DNA from: Anticarsia gemmatalis
Lineage: Eukaryota > Arthropoda > Insecta > Lepidoptera > Erebidae
DNA length: 64,000 nucleotides
NCBI RefSeq assembly: GCF_050436995.1
Contig: NC_134775.1
Coordinates: 5,309,124 to 5,373,123, forward strand
Direction: 5' to 3'
Under the pieces are notes generated by a model. That model did no database searches. It had not been told where the DNA came from and saw only the letters and a list, made by a program, of their open reading frames with translations. The position numbers and the translations under genes were made by a program. Positions 1-9,796 of the stretch are shown one piece after another (position 1 is the first letter of the stretch; each line of letters begins with the position of its first letter).

Positions 1-2
1 TG

Positions 3-3000
3 AAATCGGCGAAGAAAAACAATGAAACAAAAGTTGAAAAATCTTTTAAAAATAATTCCAACAAGCAAACCCAGGTGAAAAAACCTAACTCGAACAATAA
101 TAAAACTTATAACTATTACGCCACTTACGGGAAATGCCCACATTGCAACGGAAGTCATGTATTAATGCAATGTGACAAATTCTTGGAACTGGATACGAAG
201 AAACGAAATATTACAGTTACGAAATTACAACTTTGTAAAAATTGCCTATTTAGTCATGGCAACGGCGAATGCAAATCAAGCAAAACGTGCCGCGAATGCA
301 ACCTGAAACATCATACGTTGTTGCACAATAATGACAAAGATGGCAAAACATCACGCCATGCTAAAACTGAGACTGAGCAGCCTTCTATAACCACAACTCA
401 AAAATCATCGTCGAATCACCTTCAAACAAACGACATGGAAGTCCTACTGACAACCGTTCAGTTAAAGGTGAAATCAGTCGATGGCACGTATACCACTTTA
501 CGTGCGTTACTGGACCAAGGTTCTCAGACTAACTTAATAACTGAAAACGCTGCTCAACTGTTACGACTGCCACGGAAAAAGATCAACGCATCTGTAACGG
601 GCATCGGCTCTGTTTCGGGAGAGTGCAGGGGACAAGTTAATATTTCCTGTAAATCAATCTACTCTGACTACAGTTTTGAAACTCGTGCGCTCATCTTGAA
701 GAAACTAACTAATAACTTACCAACAACTACGTTTGAGAAGAGTTCATGGCCTCATCTCGAGAACTTAAAATTGGCGGATCCTGACTTCAACATCTCGCGT
801 CAAATAGATATTCTATTGGGGGCAGATGTATACTCTGAGATTATCTTAGATGGAGTACTGAAAGGAGATAACCAAACACCCGTTGCACAGCAAACTCAAA
901 TTGGCTGGATTTTATGCGGCAAGTTAAAAACGTTTTCCTGTCACATAACATTACTTAACTTAGAAGAACTAACTAAATTCTGGGAAACGGAAGACATCCA
1001 CACGTCTAACAACTCGTCCCAGGATAGTCATTGTGAACAATTTTACAAAGATACTACGCAACGCTTGTCAGATGGGAAATATGTTGTAAAGATGCCTCTC
1101 TATCATAATTACCAAGAGAAATTGGGAAAATCTAAAGCAACTGCTATTTCTCAGTACGTGCAATTAGAAAAACGACTTCATAAAAACCAAAAACTTTCGA
1201 GAATGTACAAACAGTTCATTCAAGAATATAATGACCTTGGTCATATGAAGCCGTCACTCGAAAATACGAGTACTTCAACTAAGAACTCGTGCTATTTACC
1301 ACATCATGGGGTTTTGCGAGAAAATTCGGCAACTACGAAACTCAGAGTCGTATTTAACGCTTCGCAAAAGACATCCAGTGGCTACAGCTTGAATAGTCTG
1401 ATGGAAAAAGGGCCTAACCTACAAAAGGACCTACAGACCTTAATCTTAAAATGGCGAACATATATGTACGCCTTTACTGCGGATATAGAAAAGATGTACC
1501 GTTGTATATGGATTTCGGAAGATCAACAGCATCTTCAAAAAATCATCTGGCGGGATTCATCTGACGATATACTGAGTGACTATCAACTTTGCACGGTTAC
1601 ATACGGAACAAAGGCCGCTCCGTGGCTCGCCATGCGAACACTGAAGCAGTTAACCTACGATGATGGCCATATGTACCCGGATGCTGCGAAAATACTACAG
1701 ACCGAATGTTACACTGATGACGTCATTAGCGGTCATAACAGCCTCCCTGTAGCACAAAGTTTACAACAATCACTTATTCAATTGTTGAAGGGAGGGGGAA
1801 TGAATTTAAGGAAATGGAAAAGTAATAATCGATCGTTATTGGAAAATTTAAACGAAGAGCAGATATCTAATCGAGACTTATTTGATTTTAAAAATGAAGA
1901 ATCATCAAAAACTTTGGGCCTTGGTTGGAATCCTGCAAGCGATACCTTTCACTTTAACTGGCAAGTGAAAAATACCAACAAATTAACTAAACGATCGCTT
2001 TTGTCTGACATATCTAAGTTTTATGACCCGTTGGGATGGTTGTCACCGATAACTATTAAAGCTAAACTACTTTTCCAAAAACTTTGGATGAACAAACTCA
2101 GCTGGGATAGCGAGTTGCCTAAGGAAATTGAAACAGAGTGGCTGAAACTAAAGTCTGAGCTGCATTACGTAAAAACTATGACAATTAACCGATGGATAGG
2201 CGATACACAATCACGATATATCGAGTTGATTGGCTTCTGTGATGCAAGCGAGAAGGCATACGCGTGTGTTATTTACACCCGAGTTTGGGACGAACAAGGC
2301 CTGCCTACCCTGAGATTACTCGCATCCAAAACTAGGGTGGCGCCAATAACTCAGAAAACTACTTTACCTAGACTCGAACTGTGTGGTGCGTTATTATTAG
2401 CAGATCTCATGAAGAAAACTAGGGACTCACTATCTGAGTACAATACAAGTATACAAGCCTGGTGTGACTCTCAAGTCGTATTAGCATGGATACAAGGTGA
2501 CTCATCGAGATGGGAGACGTATGTAGCTAACAGAGTTACAAAAATCAAGCTTATCATTCCCGCGAACAACTGGCGATATGTAAAGTCTGAGCTGAATCCT
2601 GCAGACTGTGCTTCAAGAGGGTTACTACCAAGCAAACTATCGAACTTCAAACTGTGGTGGCAGGGCCCTGACTTTTTGAGGAACCGAGAAGAGTCAGAGG
2701 TCTACTCTACATATGAAACAAACTTCGGCTGCATAAATCATGTCGAAAAGAAAAAACAATCATCAAATGAACATTCAATTGCTATGTTATTGAATAAACA
2801 CAGTTCATTGACACACATAACACGTGTAATGGCATGGATACAACGTTTTATTATGAACGTGCGCAATAAAACGAAATCTAACACCGTGTACTTAACAACA
2901 AACGAACTAAGTGCAGCGAATACATGTATCGTACGATATGTGCAGCGTACAGAGTTTGATTCCGAATACAACGAACTTAACAATAACAGAACTATACTAA

Positions 3001-6000
3001 AGCGGAGCAAAATTTACAAATTGAACCCGTATTTAGATGAAGAGGGAGTTATTCGCGTAGGAGGCAGACTCAAGAACTCTATTTTACCATCAAGTATGAA
3101 AAATCCAGCCGTTATACCTCATATGGGGAGATACACTCAGCTACTCATTGAACAGGCTCACTCTAAGACTTTACATGGAGGGGCTCGACTAACTTTATTA
3201 TACATACGGCAACTATATTGGATTGTTGGTGGAAATAGAGCTGTTAAAACACAGTTACGAAAGTGTGTACGTTGCCACCGATTTAAAAAGGCGGATAGCC
3301 ATCAATTAATGGCAGACTTACCTCGTCAACGCATCACTCCTTGCCGACCATTCACGCACACAGGGGTAGATTTCACCGGGCATGTGGACATAAAACTTAA
3401 CAAAGGCCGAGGCGTGAAGACCTCAAAAGGATACATTGCGATATTCATTTGTATGGCAACAAAAGCTGTGCACATTGAACTCGTGTCGGACCTTAGCACT
3501 GAAACCTTCATAGCAGCCTTCCAGAGACTTTGTGCACGACGTGGAGTACCCAAACATATGTACTCAGACTGCGGAACAAACTTTGTCGGCGCGTCAAAAG
3601 TACTCAAACAAGAATTTGAAGAGTTCAAGCAATTGATGGCCCCGGCATTCCATCGAGAGTTAGCAGAACTGCAAGTTGAGTGGCATTTTAACGCCCCAGC
3701 TTGGCCTAATGCGGGCGGCCTTTGGGAAGCCGCCGTGAAGTCAATGAAACACCACTTGAAGCGAGTATTGGGTGACCAAAAACTGACATACGAGGAGTTT
3801 AGTACACTGTTAGTGAAGATAGAGGCCTGCCTTAACTCAAGACCGTTGTGTCCTCTCACGGAGGATCCAGAAGAGTTCTATAACTGTCTAACTCCTGGCC
3901 ATTTTCTAACAGGTAGCCCCATACTGTCGTTACCGTTCTCCGACTACGAAAACGCAAGAAACATTGACTTACGCAACAGATGGCAATTGACTGAACATAT
4001 GTTTCACCGATACTGGAAGACCTGGTCCAACGAATATCTCACGACACTACAGACTCGTAGCAAGTGGAACAAACAAACAAATAACATTAAGCAAGGTGAC
4101 ATTGTGTTGGTGAAGGACAACAACATACCACCCGGAAAATGGCCCATGGGACGGGTGCTGGAGACACACCCCGGGTCTGACGGACTCGTGCGAGTGACTA
4201 CTATCAAAACTCAAGGCGGTATTATCAAGCGACCGGTAGTTAAACTATCTCCGTTGCCATTATCATCTGAGATCGAGAATGGTGAAGAACAAGTTACGGA
4301 AACTAAAACTAAACATCATAAAAAGAAAGGATGCCACTATACAATATACTCATATTTACTACTGATACTTACATTGTTTACATGTATATCGGGTGGCTAT
4401 AGTAAAGATAACATTACTCTGTCCGGCGTTCAGATTACATGTCTGGAACATGAGCGGCCCATATACTACGACACCATCGGCAAAATACAAACAATGCATG
4501 ATGAATGGATTTTATTAATGTATTATAATTTAACTAATTACTGGGGAAATACTCATCGTCTAGATCTATATATAAAACAACTAGATAACATTTGTCTACA
4601 AACGAAACTGCAACACTGCAAAACTACAATGACTCAACTTGAACATGAAATGGATATTCTCAGTTATTACAATTCAGTATTGATAAAGCCACATAAACAT
4701 CTCAGTTCTCGAAAGAAGCGAGGATTAGTGAACGGGATTGGTTCCATAGCAAACAGTCTTTTTGGTATTTTGGATCAGGACTTTGCAGACAAGTATCAAA
4801 ATGACATTCAATCGCTTCAAAATAACGACAACTATCTATTACAATTAATAAAAAACCAAACAACAATTGTGGAACTTGAGAATCAAGTATTGAAACAAAG
4901 CGAGATTAACATTCAACGTCAGTTCAACATGATCAATCAATTTGTTAACCAAACCAACTCAAACTTTGCTACTATGAAAACAGAAATGGAGATAATTGCG
5001 GCTACGACATATCTCAGTTCAGCCTCGTTATCGGCATATCTACTCATCAACAGCTTACGCACGTTCCAGGAAATGTTGTTCAATACACTTACCGACGTTT
5101 ACCAGGGACATATAGATGTGCATTTGATTACACCTGTCAAGTTACTTCAACAACTTAGTCAAATAAGTGGTAGCCTGCCCAAAACAGTGTCTTTACCTGT
5201 CGAAAACTACAAAGAAAACATGAAAGATCTTTACAAGTTAATAACTGTCAGAGCAAGAGTCACTGAAAATTACTTTTTATTTGAAGTACACATCCCTTTG
5301 GTATCGGATGAAGATTACATTCTCTATCAAGCTGTACCACTGCCGGTTGTCAAGGACACAGATATCACACGTGTTTTAACTGAAACAAAATACATAGCTG
5401 TTAACTATTTAACTGATACTTACCTATCCATGACGGAAGAGGATTTGAAGCTGTGCGTAAAACAGAACTTTGATAAATTTTTGTGTAAGAAAAACTACCC
5501 CGTTTTTAACCTGCATAATAACAACGCACCTTGTGAGGCGAAACTGCTGTCGCATCAAAACACCATACCATGTGAGATCAAGCGCGTGCGATGCAAGGAC
5601 ATCTGGATAGAGTTACACTCTCCTAACAGCTGGCTAGCGATATGTTGCGATACTTGCTCATTTCGTACAATATGCACTAATACTGTTACGTCACATATTA
5701 TGACATCAACGAGCATAGTGACGTTGTCTCATGGATGTGTCCTGCAAGATAAAAAATTGAGAATATATGCGCACAAACACTACAACAGCCGCATACAAAT
5801 GGATAGCAAACTCTCAATGCCTGCTATAAATAATTCTATTAACAATTTAGTCAACCTAACTTATCACTACACTTCGAACATTCTGCCGTCGAGTTCTACA
5901 CAATTAGTAAACATTCAAGATCGATTGACAACTCAGAGACAGAATGAAGTTCTGCCTACAACGATTTCCAGCCACGATGTACATCAATACGTAATAACCT

Positions 6001-6257
6001 ACATACTACTGACATCAGCAGTTATTGCTGTGCTTGTGGTGGTTGGAAGAAAGCGCTGCCGACCTATGGGTAACGATAAACATGTAGTCACTGAACAAAT
6101 TAGTGAAAACATCGAGCTGCATGACCTTAGCCGGCGGAAATCTACTTTCACGGAAGCATCGAGCAGCGACGTCCAGCATCAAGTTAAACCTCGACCTGAG
6201 CCGTCGCGCCGTAACAACAGAACAGGAATCGAAAACATCGCGTTTAATTTTGACTGA
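3..6257 (+). CDS. BEL/Pao gag-pol-env polyprotein, 5' end off the window
   Basis: One frame stays open from base 3 to the TGA at 6255-6257, so the true start lies left of the window; the GTG at 75 is only an internal codon. In order I see degenerate Cys/His knuckles of Gag (about 135-330), a DUF1758-type aspartic protease with a DQGS active site (near 510), reverse transcriptase with YTDD in place of the usual YVDD (near 1710), RNase H (2235 onward), integrase with an HHCC finger (3170-3290) and D, D, E residues (near 3370, 3565, 3730), and a DUF5641-like tail (4090-4260). An env-like region follows with no intervening stop: hydrophobic leader (4330-4395), furin-type RKKR site (4710-4721) followed by a fusion-peptide-like glycine-rich stretch, and a C-terminal membrane segment (about 5985-6050). 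Env-bearing BEL/Pao elements are known as insect endogenous retroviruses (Belpaoviridae). No stop or frameshift was seen. Confidence 0.93.
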   Translation, partial: KSAKKNNETKVEKSFKNNSNKQTQVKKPNSNNNKTYNYYATYGKCPHCNGSHVLMQCDKFLELDTKKRNITVTKLQLCKNCLFSHGNGECKSSKTCRECNLKHHTLLHNNDKDGKTSRHAKTETEQPSITTTQKSSSNHLQTNDMEVLLTTVQLKVKSVDGTYTTLRALLDQGSQTNLITENAAQLLRLPRKKINASVTGIGSVSGECRGQVNISCKSIYSDYSFETRALILKKLTNNLPTTTFEKSSWPHLENLKLADPDFNISRQIDILLGADVYSEIILDGVLKGDNQTPVAQQTQIGWILCGKLKTFSCHITLLNLEELTKFWETEDIHTSNNSSQDSHCEQFYKDTTQRLSDGKYVVKMPLYHNYQEKLGKSKATAISQYVQLEKRLHKNQKLSRMYKQFIQEYNDLGHMKPSLENTSTSTKNSCYLPHHGVLRENSATTKLRVVFNASQKTSSGYSLNSLMEKGPNLQKDLQTLILKWRTYMYAFTADIEKMYRCIWISEDQQHLQKIIWRDSSDDILSDYQLCTVTYGTKAAPWLAMRTLKQLTYDDGHMYPDAAKILQTECYTDDVISGHNSLPVAQSLQQSLIQLLKGGGMNLRKWKSNNRSLLENLNEEQISNRDLFDFKNEESSKTLGLGWNPASDTFHFNWQVKNTNKLTKRSLLSDISKFYDPLGWLSPITIKAKLLFQKLWMNKLSWDSELPKEIETEWLKLKSELHYVKTMTINRWIGDTQSRYIELIGFCDASEKAYACVIYTRVWDEQGLPTLRLLASKTRVAPITQKTTLPRLELCGALLLADLMKKTRDSLSEYNTSIQAWCDSQVVLAWIQGDSSRWETYVANRVTKIKLIIPANNWRYVKSELNPADCASRGLLPSKLSNFKLWWQGPDFLRNREESEVYSTYETNFGCINHVEKKKQSSNEHSIAMLLNKHSSLTHITRVMAWIQRFIMNVRNKTKSNTVYLTTNELSAANTCIVRYVQRTEFDSEYNELNNNRTILKRSKIYKLNPYLDEEGVIRVGGRLKNSILPSSMKNPAVIPHMGRYTQLLIEQAHSKTLHGGARLTLLYIRQLYWIVGGNRAVKTQLRKCVRCHRFKKADSHQLMADLPRQRITPCRPFTHTGVDFTGHVDIKLNKGRGVKTSKGYIAIFICMATKAVHIELVSDLSTETFIAAFQRLCARRGVPKHMYSDCGTNFVGASKVLKQEFEEFKQLMAPAFHRELAELQVEWHFNAPAWPNAGGLWEAAVKSMKHHLKRVLGDQKLTYEEFSTLLVKIEACLNSRPLCPLTEDPEEFYNCLTPGHFLTGSPILSLPFSDYENARNIDLRNRWQLTEHMFHRYWKTWSNEYLTTLQTRSKWNKQTNNIKQGDIVLVKDNNIPPGKWPMGRVLETHPGSDGLVRVTTIKTQGGIIKRPVVKLSPLPLSSEIENGEEQVTETKTKHHKKKGCHYTIYSYLLLILTLFTCISGGYSKDNITLSGVQITCLEHERPIYYDTIGKIQTMHDEWILLMYYNLTNYWGNTHRLDLYIKQLDNICLQTKLQHCKTTMTQLEHEMDILSYYNSVLIKPHKHLSSRKKRGLVNGIGSIANSLFGILDQDFADKYQNDIQSLQNNDNYLLQLIKNQTTIVELENQVLKQSEINIQRQFNMINQFVNQTNSNFATMKTEMEIIAATTYLSSASLSAYLLINSLRTFQEMLFNTLTDVYQGHIDVHLITPVKLLQQLSQISGSLPKTVSLPVENYKENMKDLYKLITVRARVTENYFLFEVHIPLVSDEDYILYQAVPLPVVKDTDITRVLTETKYIAVNYLTDTYLSMTEEDLKLCVKQNFDKFLCKKNYPVFNLHNNNAPCEAKLLSHQNTIPCEIKRVRCKDIWIELHSPNSWLAICCDTCSFRTICTNTVTSHIMTSTSIVTLSHGCVLQDKKLRIYAHKHYNSRIQMDSKLSMPAINNSINNLVNLTYHYTSNILPSSSTQLVNIQDRLTTQRQNEVLPTTISSHDVHQYVITYILLTSAVIAVLVVVGRKRCRPMGNDKHVVTEQISENIELHDLSRRKSTFTEASSSDVQHQVKPRPEPSRRNNRTGIENIAFNFD

Positions 6258-6320
6258 TTATTTGCTATGTAATGTCTATTCCTTTTCTCTCTTGTATTTA
6301 CTCTCTTGGGGTTGCCAAGA

Positions 6321-6583
6321 TGTACGGTTTGCACATAGTAGTATTATTACATTTAGTTGCTGACGCGGTGACCTTCACATAACGCCTTACTTAATATAAG
6401 TAATTATCGTAATGAATTGTCAGTGTGACACGTACCATTAAGACCGTACGACATTAGGGAAAGGAATAGACAGTGATATTATACTATACGATATTATTTC
6501 ATCTCAATATAGACCAATATAACTTCATTGTGGATTTCTCTTCTCCTCACACTCACCACTATTGTAGTGTACGATACCGTACA
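6321..6583 (+). repeat. 3' LTR of the env-bearing BEL/Pao element
   Basis: The stretch starts TGTACGG and ends CCGTACA, a perfect 7-bp inverted terminus. It is preceded by a purine-rich tract (about 6308-6320) that could prime plus-strand synthesis. Its 263 bp are close to the 253 bp of the other BEL/Pao LTR in this window. The next bases, GCTAT, continue a Helitron sequence and are the expected TSD; the 5' LTR is outside the window, so the boundary cannot be confirmed by comparison. Confidence 0.7.
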
Positions 6584-6699
6584 GCTATCAACACTGAAAG
6601 ATTTTTTTAAATCGGACCAGTAGATCCTGAGATTAGCGCGTTCAAACAAACAATCAAACAAACAAACTCTTCAGCTTTATAATATTAGTATAGTATAGA
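6584..6699 (-). mobile_element. Helitron 5' portion, cut by the BEL/Pao insertion
   Basis: On the minus strand this begins TCTATACTATACTAATATT just after an A (base 6700 is T on the plus strand) and runs through a CAAA-rich tract to the motif that reads GCTATC on the plus strand. It matches the complete copies at 16273-16902 and 21297-21570. The missing 3' half with the hairpin and CTAG end should lie left of the BEL/Pao 5' LTR, outside the window. Confidence 0.75.
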
Positions 6700-6739
6700 T
6701 AACTCATATATTTAGGTTAACGTGACTTGTATGCAGTAC

Positions 6740-6924
6740 TACCTCTTTTCTGGTAAACATCTCTTTCCATCCTATGGTTACCTGTAAGAGATTGCCTTGT
6801 GCGATAAGGCCGCCGATTGTGCATAGGAATTGTATCCAGCCTAAGATTATAGTTTTTATCTACTCCTATATTTTACTGATACATTGTGTACAATAAAGAG
6901 TTTTATTATTATTATTATATTAGA
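6740..6924 (+). mobile_element. LINE 3' end with ATT tail
   Basis: The segment contains a GATAAGGCCGCC motif, a polyadenylation signal (AATAAA near 6892) and a terminal (ATT)n tract. I recognise this as the 3' end type of an abundant lepidopteran non-LTR family, probably RTE-like. No coding sequence remains, and it abuts the gypsy fragment. Confidence 0.55.
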
Positions 6925-7147
6925 GGTTTGTGATCGGTACGTATCTTAAACGTACGACCGTATAAGTAAGGTCTGAAGTATTTAACGGCCCAAACCACGG
7001 CCAGGAGCTCTTTTTCTATGGTGGGATAGTTCATTTCCGCTTTGTTAAGACTCCTACTAGCATAAGCTACAGGCCGACCATCTAAATTACATAAAACAAC
7101 ACCGATTGCATAACCAGATGCATCTGTTTGGACTATAAGGCGATTAA
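6925..7147 (-). pseudogene. Ty3/gypsy pol fragment: RNase H
   Basis: The minus-strand translation shows the RNase H of a Ty3/gypsy Pol: a TDASGYAIG block, an ASRSLNKAE block, the KELLAVVWA helix and a final TDHKPL. It is cut off after that motif at about 6925 and interrupted at its N-terminal side by a TTAA-flanked MITE; the same reading frame resumes at 7585. RNase H removes the RNA strand during reverse transcription. No LTR of this element was found. Confidence 0.88.
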
Positions 7148-7580
7148 CACACTGCCCCGCATCATGCTGCATATTGCGTGTCGACGCACCTACGAGCGTT
7201 CCTGCGGGAGTGCAGATCTGCATCATCGTGCGGGTTTTTTGCGCACTCACGCGCGTAGGTGTGTTTTGTAGATTCACGCACGGCGGCTCTCATTTATTTG
7301 CCGTTCTCTGTGGTGGTCGTGCAGTACTGAGCATCACGATAGTCTTGATAAAAATCACGCGCGGCACTGCGGGATTCGGTGTGCCATACCTTGCGTCTCG
7401 CCCCGCACCTACGCGCGGGGGTGCATGTTTCTCCGCGTGTATGCGCGTGATCCGCATGAAAGCGCGTGGATGCATTTTCTGTGTGTTAGACTGTGCGTGT
7501 TTTCCATACAAACGGAGATACTTACAAGCAACGTTCGAACACGCATTCACGCGCTACGCTGCGTGGTGCGGGGCAGTGTG
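7148..7580. mobile_element. piggyBac-like MITE, 433 bp
   Basis: Perfect 14-bp terminal inverted repeats (CACACTGCCCCGCA at 7148-7161 and its complement at 7567-7580) are flanked directly by TTAA (7144-7147 and 7581-7584). TTAA duplication is the hallmark of piggyBac-type transposition. There is no transposase frame, so it is non-autonomous. The gypsy pol frame reads through if one TTAA and the element are ignored. Confidence 0.92.
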
Positions 7581-7756
7581 TTAAGCGCCTAAATTGGTTC
7601 TGTTCCGAAAAATCTGGATATTGGAGAATTGGTGGTGACATAATACTATGTTTAATAGATTCAAATGACTTTTGACAATTTTCATTCCACACAAATTAAG
7701 AATGTTTTCTACATAAAAGATTTAAATGTTTTTTCTGCGAAATCTGCAATGAACTT
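7581..7756 (-). pseudogene. Ty3/gypsy pol fragment: RT-RNase H connection
   Basis: The minus-strand frame gives the connection region (a CQKSFE block and an SPPILQYPDF block) that leads straight into the RNase H at 6925-7147 once the MITE is ignored; at least one stop lies upstream. The fragment ends at AACTT (7752-7756), the duplicated target of the 15-kb BEL/Pao insertion. The matching RT half starts on the other side at 23003. Confidence 0.85.
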
Positions 7757-8009
7757 TGTTCAGGCGTATTCGTGTGTGTGTGGGCCTCTTCAATAATCGT
7801 ACTTTATTTGAACTTGTATCGCATAAAATTTATTAATTTAATTACAATAAAAATATCAGTAAAAAAATATGGCCGGCGCGTTCGCAGATCGAAATTTTTA
7901 TTGCTCGTAATGCCGTGAATCTCGTCCGAGCCCCCCTCTCGTGTCCGCCGCGTTGCTAGCTTCACGGCGGTCCGCTGTTCGCACTATTCGCTCCTAGATG
8001 GCGCTAACA
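7757..8009 (-). repeat. 3' LTR of nested BEL/Pao element
   Basis: The LTR reads TGTTAGCGCC...CCTGAACA on the minus strand. It is preceded on that strand by a purine-rich tract (AAGGCCGGGCC) just after the pol stop. It matches the 22750-23002 copy except for two substitutions, and AACTT follows it. Confidence 0.93.
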
Positions 8010-8036
8010 TAGGCCCGGCCTTGAAAGTGACTGGTT

Positions 8037-8717
8037 TCAAAGAGATGAACTCGACGTCGCAATGTCATTAGGTGGAACTGGAAGCGGACAAATCTTCGAG
8101 AATGCTCGCCGCATGATGCCTGTGGATGTCTGTAGGTCAGCTACTCGTGTGATGCCATCATTACCCGTGTAAAGGCGAACTATCCTGCCTAGCTTCCATT
8201 TTAGTGGCGGCAGGTTATCTTCTTTTATAAGAGCAAGTTCGTTGAGGTGAATTTCGCTCTTATTCGTTGTCCACTTGGAACGTGTCTGTAGCTCCGAAAC
8301 GTACTCCTTCGCCCATCTTTTCCAAAAGTTCTACCTCATTTGCTCGATTATTTCGTACCGCTGTAAACGGTGGGTTGGTACCGTAGTCAGGTCTGTACTC
8401 GCTGGAGCAGTCATTGGCCGGCCGATAAGGAAATGGGCTGGCGTAAGTGGCTGTAGGTCACTTGGATCTGTGGACAGAGCTGTTAAAGGACGGGAGTTCA
8501 GGACGGCCTCAATTTGCGCTAATGCTGTACTGAACTCCTCGTAAGTAAGGTTAGCTAATCCTACCACGCGTCGCAAGTGATATTTACACGATTTCACTCC
8601 TGATTCCCACAACCCACCAAAATGAGGTGCATGCGGAGGTTACCCATGAGCGGTTGTAATGTCTTCCCTTTAATGCGCGTGCATTTGACGCAATCATGCA
8701 CAGTTTTCCTAGCCAAA
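8037..8717 (-). pseudogene. BEL/Pao integrase C-terminal part, catalytic core deleted
   Basis: From right to left the frame shows the last Cys pair of the HHCC finger, then jumps straight to the GGLWESGVKS block that carries the catalytic glutamate, then the conserved NSRPL segment and the DUF5641-like tail ending with TGA at 8037-8039. About 150 residues holding the first two catalytic aspartates are missing. A premature TAG sits at 8331-8333. Integrase inserts the cDNA; this copy cannot be functional. Confidence 0.88.
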
Positions 8718-9571
8718 GGAGAATGGGCACTCCTGGGCGGTCGGCGGCCATTAATGAAAGTAGTGTCAAATTAAAGTAATGATAACTAGGAACAACTTTT
8801 ACTAAGAACGTTTCGCTGCAATCCTTTCAGGAAACAATATATTGACATGTATATATAATGGAATTTCATAGAACAAATACAATTATTTCGTGTCTGTAAT
8901 GCATTTAATGTTGTGTAATAACGTTACATCTTCTTATAACGATTGCAATGCCATCAAAATGAACAATAATCGTAACTCGTATCTATCTATCATATGGTTC
9001 ACCTAGTTTCAAAGTTGTTCAAGCCGCCCGAATGTTATCTTAGTTGACAACAACCGGGACCGACTTTTTACGTGCCCTCGGAAGCACGGAGAAGCTCAGT
9101 TCAAATACCACAATGCGGTCACCCATCTATAGAATGACAGCGCCAACGGTTGCTTAACCAACAGATCGTTTACCGACCTGTGAGCGCAACTGGCTATGAA
9201 CGCCTCGTTTTTAAGCTGAGCATTCAAGACAGATAAGTCGTCTCAGTGAATATATTATAGTAGAGCAAGATGTTTACTTGTTACGATATTTATATATTTA
9301 CATGTTATGATTGTTCGAATATTAATAATGTCTATATTTGTATGCAATAATATGAATAGTACTTTTTATTTAATCTCCGAATATAAGCCAAAAATATGTT
9401 TTTATACTATTAAAAGTGCTCAAAAACAAAAATGTATTTTGTTCGTCATATAAGTGCGTCGCGGCAATAAAATTTCTACACGGTAATTATAGGACTAAAC
9501 TACATTAAAAAAACAAAAAATCAAGTTTGGCCGCGGATCGCCCAGGCTCCATACTATTTTGCCCATTCTCC
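8718..9571 (-). mobile_element. Spy-like no-TSD DNA transposon, copy A (854 bp)
   Basis: Ends are inverted repeats starting GGAGAATGGGCA (imperfect over about 40 bp with a 12-base gap). The flanks are AAA (8715-8717) and TTT (9572-9574), and the BEL/Pao integrase frame continues exactly when these two triplets are joined, so no target duplication was made. That matches the published description of Spy transposons, which insert between AAA and TTT. No transposase frame is present. A same-length copy lies at 28386-29239, inverted. Confidence 0.85.
9111..9161 (-). repeat. 5S rRNA-like segment inside Spy-like copy A
   Basis: The minus strand holds GTTAAGCAAC followed about 30 bases later by ATGGGTGACCGC, the two most recognisable blocks of the 5S rRNA internal promoter region. 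Downstream comes the tail typical of a lepidopteran 5S-headed SINE (a GGGCACGTAAA block). It is a SINE-derived piece, not a 5S gene. Confidence 0.65.
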
Positions 9572-9785
9572 TTTCTTCCTCCGAGGGGCCACCAAGTCTC
9601 ACGAATAGACGCAAGTAAGACTTGTGGTCCACCATGTAATAATCGTTTGTGTTCATATCTAAATAATAATATGGTAAGTCTATGTTTACTACACAATAAC
9701 ACCGGATGTTTCTTGTTATCATCGAAATAAGGTGAATTCCAAGAAAAACATTAAGATTAATTATACGCTCAGATTTTACTATTGA
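9572..9785 (-). pseudogene. BEL/Pao integrase N-terminal zinc-binding domain
   Basis: The minus-strand frame shows the HHCC-domain start (a KRLLHGGPQ block, then IRETWWPLGGR). It continues into the Cys pair at 8717-8600 once the Spy-like element is ignored. The right side is bounded by the RTE LINE and its 11-bp TSD. Confidence 0.82.
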
Positions 9786-9796
9786 ATGTTTTAATA

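Noticed and set aside
3326..3859. Minus-strand ORF of 177 codons
   Set aside because: It is the mirror of the BEL/Pao integrase frame and has no motif; other antisense ORFs over coding TE regions (34311, 36050, 41158, 43671, 55489) were dropped for the same reason.
8718..9571. An 8-bp or TA target duplication for the 854-bp element
   Set aside because: Neither copy has any direct repeat at its edges, and both host frames require AAA and TTT to be joined without loss or gain.
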